A program made the position numbers and the translations under genes. From [Empedobacter] haloabium (GTDB lineage Bacteria; Pseudomonadota; Gammaproteobacteria; Burkholderiales; Burkholderiaceae_D): 64,000 nt of DNA. Location: positions 4,836,001 to 4,900,000 of the forward strand of contig CP136508.1 in NCBI GenBank assembly GCA_008011715.2, given 5' to 3'. Position 1 is the stretch's first letter; each line of letters begins with the position of its first letter. Below, one piece after another: positions 8,577 through 15,978 of the stretch. A model generated the notes under the pieces. The model searched no databases. It saw nothing but the letters and a program-made list of their open reading frames with translations, and was not told where the DNA came from.

Positions 8577-10166
8577 TTAGTGCGCGCCGCCACCGCCGCC
8601 GCCGGGCGACTTGACCTTGTCCGACAGCCACAGGATCACGATGCAGGACAGCAGGATGACGCCGACCAGGAAGAAGCCGTCGTTGTAGGCCATCACGTAG
8701 CTCTCGCGCCGCACGATCCCGTCGATCGCCTTCAGCGCCTTGTCGGCCGCGTTGACCGGATCGAAGCCCTGCGCCACGAAGCCCTGTGTGAGCTGGTCCA
8801 GGCGCTGCTGCGTGGCCAGCGAGAAGCCGGTGATCGATTCGCCCAGGCGCTGGGAGTGGAAGTGCTCGCGCTGCGTCAGCGACGTGGCCAACAGCGCGAT
8901 GCCGATCGAGCCGCCCAGGTTGCGCGTCATGTTCGACAGGCTCGAAGCCGACGGCACGTCCTTCGGCGCGATGCCGTTCATGGCGAAGTTCGACAGGGTC
9001 AGCATGACGAACGGCTGGCCGAGCGCGCGGATGATCTGCGACAGCATCAGCTGGTCGTAGCCCGTGCTCGCGTCCATGTAGGCGTTCATCAGGCACGAGC
9101 CGCCGAACAGCAACAGGCCGATCGAGCACAGGATGCGGTTGTCGACCTTGCCCGACAGCTTGGCCGCGAACGGCATGATGAACAGCTGCGGCAGGCCGAC
9201 CCACATGATCACTTCGCCGATCTGCATCGGCGAGTAGCCGGCGATCTGGCCGAGGAACAGCGGCAGCAGGAACGACGAGCCATACAGGCCCATGCCCATC
9301 ACGGCCGACAGCACCGAGGCCACCAGGAAGTTGCGCTGGCCGTACAGGCGCAGGTCGACGAATGGATGCTCGCGCGTGGTGCTGGTGACGATCCAGCCCA
9401 GCAGGCCGACGATGGCCAGGCCGGCAAACGTGACGATGAAGGACGAGTCGAACCAGTCCTTGCTGTTGCCCTCTTCCAGGAAGATCGTCAGGCAGCCCAG
9501 TCCCAGCGCCATGAAGCCGATGCCCAGCCAGTCGGCGTTCCACAGCTGGTCCAGCCGCATCTTTTCCTTGTCCAGGCCATACGCGACGCCGGCCATCAGC
9601 AACAGACCGGGAATCCAGTTGATGTAGAAGATCGACGGCCAGCCGTACAGCTCCGACAGGTAGCCGCCCAGGGTCGGCCCCATGGCCGGCGCCAAGGTCG
9701 CCGTCAGGCCGAACAGCGCCATGCCGGTCGCGCGCTTGGACGCGGGCAGCTTGACCATCACCAGGGTCATTGCCATCGGGATCAGCGCGCCGCCGGTAAA
9801 GCCCTGCATCATGCGGAACACGATCATGCTCTCCAGGTTCCAGGCGAAGCCGCACAAGGTGGAGAACACGAGGAACAGCGCGGTGGTGCCCATCATGTAG
9901 CCGCGCAGCGAGAACACGCGCGTCAGCAGCGCGGTCAGCGGGATGACGATGATCTCGGCCACCAGGTAGGCGGTGGAGATCCACGAACCCTCTTCCTGCG
10001 TGGCCGACAGCGAGCCGAGGATATCCTTCAGCGAGGAGTTGGTGATCTGGATGTCGAGGACGGCCATGAAGGCGCCCAGCATGCCGGCGGCCACGGCCAC
10101 CCAGGTGCGGGACGAAACCGCCCCCGTCACCGGCACGAAGGCCGGTGGTGCTTGTGTCGAGCTCAT
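8577..10166 (-). CDS. DHA2-family (EmrB/QacA-type) multidrug MFS transporter
   Basis: The product has 529 residues and the 14-span layout of the DHA2 family. A motif-C-like region is AMGPTLGGYLSELYGW, and the first helix holds LDIQITNSSL, where EmrB-type pumps have D-x-x-I-V-N. This proton-driven inner-membrane pump should work with the HlyD-type adaptor encoded just upstream and the channel encoded just downstream. The C-terminus ends in a Gly-rich tail. The position in an adaptor-pump-channel operon makes the role clear, but the drug or metabolite substrate is not predictable. Confidence 0.95.
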   Translation of the reverse strand: MSSTQAPPAFVPVTGAVSSRTWVAVAAGMLGAFMAVLDIQITNSSLKDILGSLSATQEEGSWISTAYLVAEIIVIPLTALLTRVFSLRGYMMGTTALFLVFSTLCGFAWNLESMIVFRMMQGFTGGALIPMAMTLVMVKLPASKRATGMALFGLTATLAPAMGPTLGGYLSELYGWPSIFYINWIPGLLLMAGVAYGLDKEKMRLDQLWNADWLGIGFMALGLGCLTIFLEEGNSKDWFDSSFIVTFAGLAIVGLLGWIVTSTTREHPFVDLRLYGQRNFLVASVLSAVMGMGLYGSSFLLPLFLGQIAGYSPMQIGEVIMWVGLPQLFIMPFAAKLSGKVDNRILCSIGLLLFGGSCLMNAYMDASTGYDQLMLSQIIRALGQPFVMLTLSNFAMNGIAPKDVPSASSLSNMTRNLGGSIGIALLATSLTQREHFHSQRLGESITGFSLATQQRLDQLTQGFVAQGFDPVNAADKALKAIDGIVRRESYVMAYNDGFFLVGVILLSCIVILWLSDKVKSPGGGGGGAH

Positions 10167-10184
10167 GACGAGCGCTCCTGCTGT

Positions 10185-11360
10185 TTAGTGTGCCGCGGCG
10201 GTGTTGCCGGCCTGTGCGTGGCGCGCGTCGGCGGCTTTGTCGTCGCCCAGTTCCACCTCGGCGATGACGGACATGCCCGGCACCAGGCGGCCCGCCAGGG
10301 CCTTCAGGTCGGCCGGCTGCAGCGTGATCTTGACCGGCACGCGCTGCACGATCTTGGTGAAGTTGCCGGTAGCGTTATCGGCCGGCAGCAGTGCGAACTG
10401 GGCGCCGGAGGCCGGCGCGAAGCTGTCGACGCGGCCGACCAGCTCCTTGCCCGGCAGCGCGTCGACGCTGATGTGCACCGGCTGGCCCACGTGCATCTCG
10501 GCCAGTTGCGTTTCCTTGAAGTTGGCGGTGACCCAGACGTTGTCCTGCACCAGCGCCGTCAGTTGCTGGCCCGGCTGCACGCGCTGGCCCACCTCGACAC
10601 TGCGCTTGCCGACGCGGCCCGAGACCGGCGCCAGCACCTTGTTGTAGGCCAGTTGCTGCTCGGCGTCCTTCAGCTGCACCTTCAGCACGTCGATCTGCGC
10701 CTTCAGCACGTCGCGCGCGGAGGTCGCGGCGGCGATCTGCGCCTTGGCGGCGGCGGCGCTGTCCTTGCGCGCGGCCACGTCGGCCACGGCGCTGGCGCGG
10801 GTCGCGGTGGCGGCGTCCAGTTCCGCTTTCGAGACGGCTTTCATCTGGCTGGTGAACAGCTGGCTGTAGCGCTGCGCATCCTGGTTGGCGCGCACCAGCA
10901 GGGCCTCGGCCTGCTTGACCTGGGCCTGGGCCGCGCTGGCCTGCGCGTTGACCTGGGCGATCTGCGCCTCGGCCTGGATCACCTGCGTCTGCGCGCTGGC
11001 GATCTGGGCCTGGATCTGCTCGACCTTGACGCGCTGGTCGAACGGGTCCAGCTCGGCGATGACGTCGCCTTCCTTGACCATCTGGTTATCCTCGATCAGC
11101 ACCTTGGTGACGATGCCCGCGATACGGGACGAGACCGGATGCACGTGACCGGCGACGTAGGCGTTTTCCGTCTCGACAAAGTGGGTGCTGCGGTACCACA
11201 TGCGGCCACCGGCGGCGAGCGCCGCGATGGCGATCAGGCCGGCCACGACGACGACCTTGCGGTTCGGCTGCTTCTTGACCGGCGCGGCGGCCGGCGCGGG
11301 CGCGCCAGGCGGCACGGCGCTGAGCACTTTGGGATCGGCGTGGTTGGGCTGGTTGGACAT
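10185..11360 (-). CDS. HlyD/EmrA-type membrane fusion (adaptor) protein
   Basis: This 391-residue protein has one N-terminal membrane helix (about residues 37-57), a split biotinyl/lipoyl-like domain, and a long Ala/Gln-rich coiled-coil hairpin between about residues 110 and 240 that reaches toward the outer-membrane channel. I chose the ATG at 11360, which has GGAG seven bases upstream. Earlier in-frame starts would cross the operator region. It is the first gene of the efflux operon and is followed by the DHA2 pump after 18 bases. It bridges the inner-membrane pump to the NodT-like channel. Confidence 0.93.
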   Translation of the reverse strand: MSNQPNHADPKVLSAVPPGAPAPAAAPVKKQPNRKVVVVAGLIAIAALAAGGRMWYRSTHFVETENAYVAGHVHPVSSRIAGIVTKVLIEDNQMVKEGDVIAELDPFDQRVKVEQIQAQIASAQTQVIQAEAQIAQVNAQASAAQAQVKQAEALLVRANQDAQRYSQLFTSQMKAVSKAELDAATATRASAVADVAARKDSAAAAKAQIAAATSARDVLKAQIDVLKVQLKDAEQQLAYNKVLAPVSGRVGKRSVEVGQRVQPGQQLTALVQDNVWVTANFKETQLAEMHVGQPVHISVDALPGKELVGRVDSFAPASGAQFALLPADNATGNFTKIVQRVPVKITLQPADLKALAGRLVPGMSVIAEVELGDDKAADARHAQAGNTAAAH

Positions 11361-11422
11361 GGTAACGCTCCGAAAAATGAAATGGTGTCTGTGCATTATT
11401 CGATAAAGATTGGCCGAAGTCA

Positions 11423-11450
11423 AGAAATGAAACGGTTGCATTTCATTTCT
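11423..11450. promoter_or_regulatory. Probable TetR operator between efflux operon and tetR
   Basis: A perfect 10-base inverted repeat, AGAAATGAAA and TTTCATTTCT, is separated by 8 bases and lies centrally in the divergent intergenic space. A further AAATGAAAT half-site occurs near 11375, close to the adaptor start. TetR proteins often bind such palindromes and repress both directions. Assignment to the neighbouring TetR gene is by position. Confidence 0.7.
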
Positions 11451-11497
11451 AAGTGGCATAAAGTATCTCCCTTCTGTTAGCCTTCGGTTTTCCCTTC

Positions 11498-12187
11498 ATG
11501 TCGAGAGAAATGTCTGACGAGCAAGCCATCGAATCCGCGCATCGCTGTCCCCTGGACCTGGGAACGCGTGGCGCTGGCCGCCCGCGGGCCTGCGATGCGG
11601 AGGCACGCACGCAGGAACTGATCAATTCGGCTGGCGAACTGTTTCTCGAAAAGGGTTATGCCAAGGTCAGCCTGGAGATGATCGCCCGGCGGGCCCGCGT
11701 GGCCGTGCGCACGATCTACGTCAAGTTCGGCGGCAAGAGCGGGCTGTTCCGGGAAGTGCTGCTGTCCGGCCGGAACGCCTACTTCGCCACGATGGAAGAC
11801 CTGGGCACCAACCGCCGCCCGGTCCGCGAAGTGCTGATCGACTTCGGCGTGCGCATCCACGACATGCTGTCCTCCCCTACCGCCATCCAGCTGTACCGGA
11901 TGGTCATTGCCGAGGCCCATCGCGACCCCGAGCTGGCCGAGGCATTCTACGAAGCTGGCCCGCGCCAGTCGCGCGAGGCGCTGAACCGCTATTTCACCCG
12001 GCCGGACGTGCGCAGCCAGTTCCGTGCCGATATCCCACCTGAACAATTGACGATTCACTTAATCAATTGTCTAATGGGCGATCACCTCAAGCGCTACCTG
12101 TTCAATCCGCAGGCAGGTCGCGAACGCGAGGACGCGCTGCTGGTCGAGCAGCGCGTGGACCTGTTCCTGCGCGGCGCCGAGAGCTGA
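11498..12187 (+). CDS. TetR-family transcriptional regulator of the efflux operon
   Basis: This is a 229-residue regulator. After about 28 variable residues comes the TetR helix-turn-helix (INSAGELFLEKGYAKVSLEM ... VAVRTIYVKFGGKSGLF), and the rest is a helical ligand-binding domain. The divergent position relative to the adaptor-pump-channel operon and the large palindrome between them indicate a local repressor that is released when a pump substrate binds. A shorter start at MSDE (four codons later) is possible. Confidence 0.92.
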   Translation: MSREMSDEQAIESAHRCPLDLGTRGAGRPRACDAEARTQELINSAGELFLEKGYAKVSLEMIARRARVAVRTIYVKFGGKSGLFREVLLSGRNAYFATMEDLGTNRRPVREVLIDFGVRIHDMLSSPTAIQLYRMVIAEAHRDPELAEAFYEAGPRQSREALNRYFTRPDVRSQFRADIPPEQLTIHLINCLMGDHLKRYLFNPQAGREREDALLVEQRVDLFLRGAES

Positions 12188-12281
12188 AGCTGCTCTGCGG
12201 TATGTGCGCTGGCGCACGGTGCAGCCTGGTACCCTGGCGGATAATGGTTTCCTCAAGAACATAATTTAGTAGGGAGGCAGT

Positions 12282-12464
12282 ATGAGCAGGATCGATCGAC
12301 TGGAATGGAGCCAGAAAGTAGCTTCGCTGAACGAATGCATCCGTGGCTTCCAGGCCAACCCCAGCAAGGAGCAACTGGACCGGGCGATCAACGAGTTGCG
12401 CGCATATGCCGACGCGGCCAAAGGCGGTGAAATGGAAATCCCGTCGCGCTTCGTCGCCAACTGA
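12282..12464 (+). CDS. Small conserved-looking protein of unknown function (60 aa)
   Basis: A strong AGGGAGG ribosome site precedes the ATG, and an intrinsic terminator follows about 30 bases after the stop, so this is a complete stand-alone transcription unit. The product is soluble and mostly helical (DRLEWSQKVASLNECIRGF...; RAINELRAYADAAKGGE), with one Cys and no signal peptide. I do not recognise a family. The compact gene, strong ribosome site and own terminator argue for a real and possibly well-expressed protein. Confidence 0.7.
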   Translation: MSRIDRLEWSQKVASLNECIRGFQANPSKEQLDRAINELRAYADAAKGGEMEIPSRFVAN

Positions 12465-12493
12465 TCGCGGCAAACGGATCGACACCACACGAC

Positions 12494-12517
12494 AACCGGG
12501 CAGATGCCCGGTTTTTT
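12494..12517 (+). terminator. Intrinsic terminator after the 60-aa gene
   Basis: The stem AACCGGGCA/TGCCCGGTT with a two-base loop is followed directly by a T run. It separates the small gene from the glycosidase promoter. Confidence 0.9.
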
Positions 12518-12579
12518 ATTGCCGACGAACGCCAATCCCGAAGCACTGAGCATTCGGCGCGCAACACGGCGCTGGAAGA

Positions 12580-12608
12580 TTGACACTTCCGCAGCCATCG
12601 GGTTTAAT
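12580..12608 (+). promoter_or_regulatory. Sigma-70-type promoter of the GH1 gene
   Basis: TTGACA at 12580-12585 and TTTAAT at 12603-12608 are separated by 17 bases. The expected start of transcription near 12615 lies just before the LacI-type operator, so a bound repressor would block initiation or escape. Confidence 0.75.
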
Positions 12609-12620
12609 GGTTGAAACTCT

Positions 12621-12634
12621 TGAAAACGATTTCA
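12621..12634. promoter_or_regulatory. LacI-type operator upstream of the GH1 gene
   Basis: TGAAAACGATTTCA differs by one base from the perfect palindrome TGAAAACGTTTTCA present upstream of the TonB receptor. It lies between the promoter and the glycosidase start, and it shows that the coding region must begin downstream, at 12664. Confidence 0.8.
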
Positions 12635-12663
12635 AGGCCCTTCACCCTTCTCCCGACGACAAG

Positions 12664-13986
12664 ATGACCGATCCATTGCAATTTCCGCGCTCCTTCACCT
12701 GGGGCGTCGCCACCAGCGCTTTCCAGATCGAAGGCGCCGCCAGCGCCGACGGCAAGGGCCCGTCGATCTGGGACACCTTCAGCCATACCCCGGGCAAGAT
12801 CATCGACGGCGGCACCGGCGATGTCGCCTGCGACCACTACCACCGCTATCCGGAGGACGTGGCGCTGATGGCCAGCCTGCACGTGGATGCCTACCGCTTT
12901 TCGATCGCCTGGTCGCGCGTGCAACCGGCAGGCTCGGGCGCATGGAACGAGGCCGGATTTGCCTTCTACGAACAATTGCTGGACGAGCTGGACAGCAAGA
13001 ATATCGCCGCCCACGTCACCCTGTACCACTGGGACCTGCCGCAGGGCCTGCAGGACGCAGGCGGCTGGCTCAACCGTGACACGGCCTATCGCTTCGCCGA
13101 CTACGCGGCTGAAGTGGCGCGTCGTTTTGGCTCACGTGTGAAAACGATTTCAACCCACAACGAGCCCTGGTGCACGGCCAACCTGGGCTATGGCAATGCC
13201 CAGTTCGCGCCCGGCGTGGCCGACCTGAAGCAGTCGATCCAGGTATCGCACCACCTGCTGCTGTCGCACGGCCTGGCGATGAAGGCGATGCGTGCCGTCG
13301 GCAGTTCCGCCCAGCTTGGCATCGTGCTGAACCAGTGGACTTCGGACCCGGCCACGGACAGCCAGGCCGACCGCGACCTGGCCGCATTCGAATACTCGCG
13401 CTCGGTGGAGTGGTTCATGGACCCGATCTTCAAGGGCCACTACCCCGAGCTGGCGCTGCGTGCCCACGGCGCCAACGCGCCGGACGTGCAGGACGGCGAC
13501 TTCGACCTCATCCGCCAGCCGATCGACTTCCTTGGCGTAAACTATTACTTCCGCCACTACGCCAGCGCGGAGACGCCACCGCGCCAGCCGGAAGCCAAGC
13601 TGGGCAAGACGGACATGGGCTGGGAGATCTATCCGCAGGGCCTGACCGAGCTGCTGGTCAAGCTGCACGGCCAGTACGCGCTGCCGCCGATCTACATCAC
13701 GGAAAACGGCATGGCCAATCCGGACCAGGTCGTTGACGGCCAGGTGATGGATACGCAGCGCATCGACTTCGTGCAGCGCCACCTCGCGGCCCTGCTGGAC
13801 GCGATGCGCCAGGGCGTGAACGTGCAGGGTTACTTCCTGTGGAGCCTGCTGGATAATTTCGAGTGGAATTCCGGCTATGCGAAGCGCTTCGGCATCGTCC
13901 ACGTGGATTACGCGACGCAGCGGCGCACACCGAAGGCCAGCGCGCTGTGGTATCGCGAGTTTATCGACGGGCAGCGCAAGGGGTGA
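12664..13986 (+). CDS. GH1 beta-glucosidase/beta-glycosidase
   Basis: This 440-residue protein is full length for family GH1. The acid/base Glu is in HNEPW (Glu about 167) and the nucleophile Glu is in ITENG (Glu about 347); the N-terminal FTWGVATSAFQIEGA and the C-terminal SLLDNFEWNSGY are family signatures. There is no signal peptide, so it should hydrolyse imported beta-glucosides or cellobiose-like disaccharides in the cytosol. The start at 12664 is set by the promoter and operator lying upstream. An exact copy of the operator 14-mer occurs inside the gene at 13139-13152. The AmpG-like importer follows, and the operator links the gene to the LacI regulator at 21357. Confidence 0.95.
   Translation: MTDPLQFPRSFTWGVATSAFQIEGAASADGKGPSIWDTFSHTPGKIIDGGTGDVACDHYHRYPEDVALMASLHVDAYRFSIAWSRVQPAGSGAWNEAGFAFYEQLLDELDSKNIAAHVTLYHWDLPQGLQDAGGWLNRDTAYRFADYAAEVARRFGSRVKTISTHNEPWCTANLGYGNAQFAPGVADLKQSIQVSHHLLLSHGLAMKAMRAVGSSAQLGIVLNQWTSDPATDSQADRDLAAFEYSRSVEWFMDPIFKGHYPELALRAHGANAPDVQDGDFDLIRQPIDFLGVNYYFRHYASAETPPRQPEAKLGKTDMGWEIYPQGLTELLVKLHGQYALPPIYITENGMANPDQVVDGQVMDTQRIDFVQRHLAALLDAMRQGVNVQGYFLWSLLDNFEWNSGYAKRFGIVHVDYATQRRTPKASALWYREFIDGQRKG
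13139..13152. promoter_or_regulatory. Second identical operator-like 14-mer inside the GH1 coding region
   Basis: TGAAAACGATTTCA is identical to the site at 12621-12634, 518 bases away. It could allow looping or roadblock repression, or it may be a coincidence of the codons for Val-Lys-Thr-Ile-Ser just before the catalytic Asn-Glu-Pro. Confidence 0.4.
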
Positions 13987-13996
13987 TAGAACCCAT

Positions 13997-14049
13997 GGTG
14001 ACAGGCACCTGTCTCAGGGTCGAAGACCCTAAGACAGGTGCCTGTCACC
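13997..14049. repeat. 53-base near-perfect inverted repeat between GH1 and MFS genes
   Basis: Arms of 25 bases beginning GGTGACAGGCACCTGTCT pair with one mismatch around a GAA loop. The core TGACAGGCACCTGTC is itself palindromic. No T run follows on the plus strand, so it looks more like a mobile palindrome or attenuator/processing hairpin than a simple terminator. Confidence 0.9.
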
Positions 14050-14077
14050 GGTGTTGCAGACATAATAAGGAGACATC

Positions 14078-15424
14078 ATGCCCAACGAGGCACCAACCCT
14101 GACCGCCCATGACGCGGGCGTTGCCGCCGGCAGCGCCACCAGGCCGCGCACCAGTCCCCTGCTGTGGGTGCCGACCGGCTACTTCACGATGGCGCTGGCC
14201 TACGTGATGCTGACGAACGTGACGGCCATCATGTTCAAGAACCTGGGCATGGACAACGGCCGCGCGGCCGAATACGCCAGCTACCTGATCCTGGCGTACA
14301 CGATCAAGCCGTTGTTCGCGCCGTTCGTCGAGATGTACCGCACCAAGAAGTTCTTCGTGCTGTGGACCCAGGTGATCCTGGCGGCCGGCTTCGGCTGCGT
14401 GGCGCTGGCGATGTCCCTGCCCGGCTACATGGCGATCATGGTGACGCTGTTCGTCCTGCTGTCCTTCATCGGCGCCACCCAGGATATCGCCGCCGACGGC
14501 GTCTACGTGACGAGCCTGGACGCCCGCTCGCAGTCGCTGTACTGCGGCATCCAGAGCCTGTCGTGGAACGTGGGGCCCATCGTCGCCTCCGGCGGCCTGG
14601 TCTACCTGTCCGGCTGGCTGCACACCAACACCTTCCACCATGACGCCGGCACCTTCGGCCCGGCCTGGATCGACAGCTGGCGCATCATCTTCTTCATCGT
14701 GGCCGGCGTCACGCTGGCCATGGCGGCCTGGCACCTGAAGACGATGCCGGACGGCGCTAAGGCCGAAAGCGCGCCCTCCTCCGTGTCCCAGGCCTGGTTC
14801 ATCCTGAAGGATTCCTTCGTCACGTTCTTCCAGAAGCGCGATGTGTGGCTGATGATCGGCTTCGGCTTCCTGTTCCGCCTGTCGATCGGCCTGCTGGAAA
14901 AGATCGGCCCGTTCTTCATGGTCGACCCGGTGGCGAAAGGCGGGTTGGGCCTGTCGAACGAGCAGCTGGGCCTGTTCTACGGCACCTATGGCCTGATCGC
15001 AGTCCTGATCGGTTCGCTGCTGGGCGGCATGTTCGTCGCCAAGCGGGGCTTGAAGCCGACGCTGTTCCTGCTGTGCTGCGCCGTCAATATTCCGAACGTG
15101 ACGTTCCTCTTGATGGCGATGTTCCAGCCAACGGACGTGTATGTCATCAGCGCCGGTGTCGCCATCGAAAAATTCTTCTACGGCTTCGGCTCCGTGGGCT
15201 TCATGATCTACCTGATGCAGCAGCTGGCGCCGGGCAAGTATACGACCACGCACTACGCCTTCGGCACCGGCCTGATGGGCCTGTGCATGATGGTGACGGG
15301 CCTCGTCTCGGGCCACCTGCAGCAGATGCTGGGCTACGTGAATTACTTCTGGTTCGTCATGGCCGCCACGATTCCCTCATTCCTGGTCACGTGGTTCGCC
15401 CCGTTCCACCACAAGGAAGGCTGA
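14078..15424 (+). CDS. MFS transporter, AmpG/PAT-like, probable sugar importer
   Basis: This 448-residue protein has about twelve membrane spans. GATQDIAADGVYV (near residue 130) is the characteristic helix of the AmpG-like group, which carries glycosides or muropeptides. AAGGAG before the ATG supports the start. In this setting, between a cytosolic GH1 enzyme and a TonB receptor under shared LacI-type operators, the most economical role is inner-membrane uptake of the disaccharide cleaved by GH1. A large hairpin lies between GH1 and this gene, and they may still share a transcript. True AmpG (anhydromuropeptide) function is less likely here but not excluded. Confidence 0.85.
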   Translation: MPNEAPTLTAHDAGVAAGSATRPRTSPLLWVPTGYFTMALAYVMLTNVTAIMFKNLGMDNGRAAEYASYLILAYTIKPLFAPFVEMYRTKKFFVLWTQVILAAGFGCVALAMSLPGYMAIMVTLFVLLSFIGATQDIAADGVYVTSLDARSQSLYCGIQSLSWNVGPIVASGGLVYLSGWLHTNTFHHDAGTFGPAWIDSWRIIFFIVAGVTLAMAAWHLKTMPDGAKAESAPSSVSQAWFILKDSFVTFFQKRDVWLMIGFGFLFRLSIGLLEKIGPFFMVDPVAKGGLGLSNEQLGLFYGTYGLIAVLIGSLLGGMFVAKRGLKPTLFLLCCAVNIPNVTFLLMAMFQPTDVYVISAGVAIEKFFYGFGSVGFMIYLMQQLAPGKYTTTHYAFGTGLMGLCMMVTGLVSGHLQQMLGYVNYFWFVMAATIPSFLVTWFAPFHHKEG

Positions 15425-15432
15425 CAACAGCC

Positions 15433-15548
15433 CAGCCCGTGTCAACTTCGGGGTCAGGCACGAAAGCTGACACGAGCTCGGCCATCGCAATTGATGAAAC
15501 CGTGTCTCACTTCGGTGACTGACCCCGCGGTGGGACACGGGCCCGGCT
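15433..15548. repeat. Type-2 palindromic elements, a pair
   Basis: Two units of about 50 bases occur at 15433-15483 and 15499-15548. Each has ends of the form CCCGTGTC...GACACGGGC or GACACGAGC and an inner GGGGTCAG or CTGACCCC word. They fill the gap between the convergent MFS and YdhR-like genes. Confidence 0.85.
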
Positions 15549-15560
15549 GTAGCTTGAGGA

Positions 15561-15884
15561 TCAGGCGCCCGGCTCGTTCTGGAACACCTGCCCGGTCACG
15601 TTGTCGACCACGACCGGGCTGTCGAAATACGTCACCGTCGGCTCCGTCCCGTACTTCTCCCGCACGAACTCGCGCCATGCGGGCGTGTACATCGCTTGCG
15701 CCGCCTCACGGGTCTTCCAGAAATACACGCCGCCGGCCGTGCCGCCATCCTCCGACAGCACGTAGTGCTTCTGCAGCAGGCCTTCCACGGCCTGGTAGGT
15801 GGGCGCGGTGCTCATGAAAATACGCTGCGCTTCCTCGCGGCTGATGGGCTTGGGCAATGCAAACGATGTGATGGCGATGATCAT
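15561..15884 (-). CDS. YdhR-like / antibiotic-biosynthesis-monooxygenase-fold protein
   Basis: This is a single-domain protein of 107 residues. The length, the opening MIIAITSFALPKPISREEA and the segment GGVYFWKTREAAQAMY (about residues 51-66) fit the YdhR/ABM dimeric alpha-beta barrel family. GGAGGAG precedes the ATG. Members include cofactor-free monooxygenases and proteins of unknown function, so the activity is open. It lies between sugar-locus genes but on the opposite strand to the importer, and no operator was seen upstream. Confidence 0.75.
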   Translation of the reverse strand: MIIAITSFALPKPISREEAQRIFMSTAPTYQAVEGLLQKHYVLSEDGGTAGGVYFWKTREAAQAMYTPAWREFVREKYGTEPTVTYFDSPVVVDNVTGQVFQNEPGA

Positions 15885-15978
15885 CTCGGTCTCCTCCGTG
15901 TAGCAAGAACGGTCGTTTCAATATATCACGCCACACTTTTCACTGTTGCTGGGCTCGCGCCCCGGAGAACGGCGGCGG

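Noticed and set aside
7068..11480. A very long open frame (about 1470 codons) on the plus strand opposite the efflux operon
   Set aside because: It is antisense to three clear genes. High-GC codon usage opens the opposite frame, and its translation is Arg/His/Gln-rich without domains. No ribosome site at its start.
14078..15424. Naming the MFS gene ampG
   Set aside because: AmpG-like helix motif is present, but context with GH1, TonB receptor and LacI operators points to sugar uptake; a muropeptide role is not supported.
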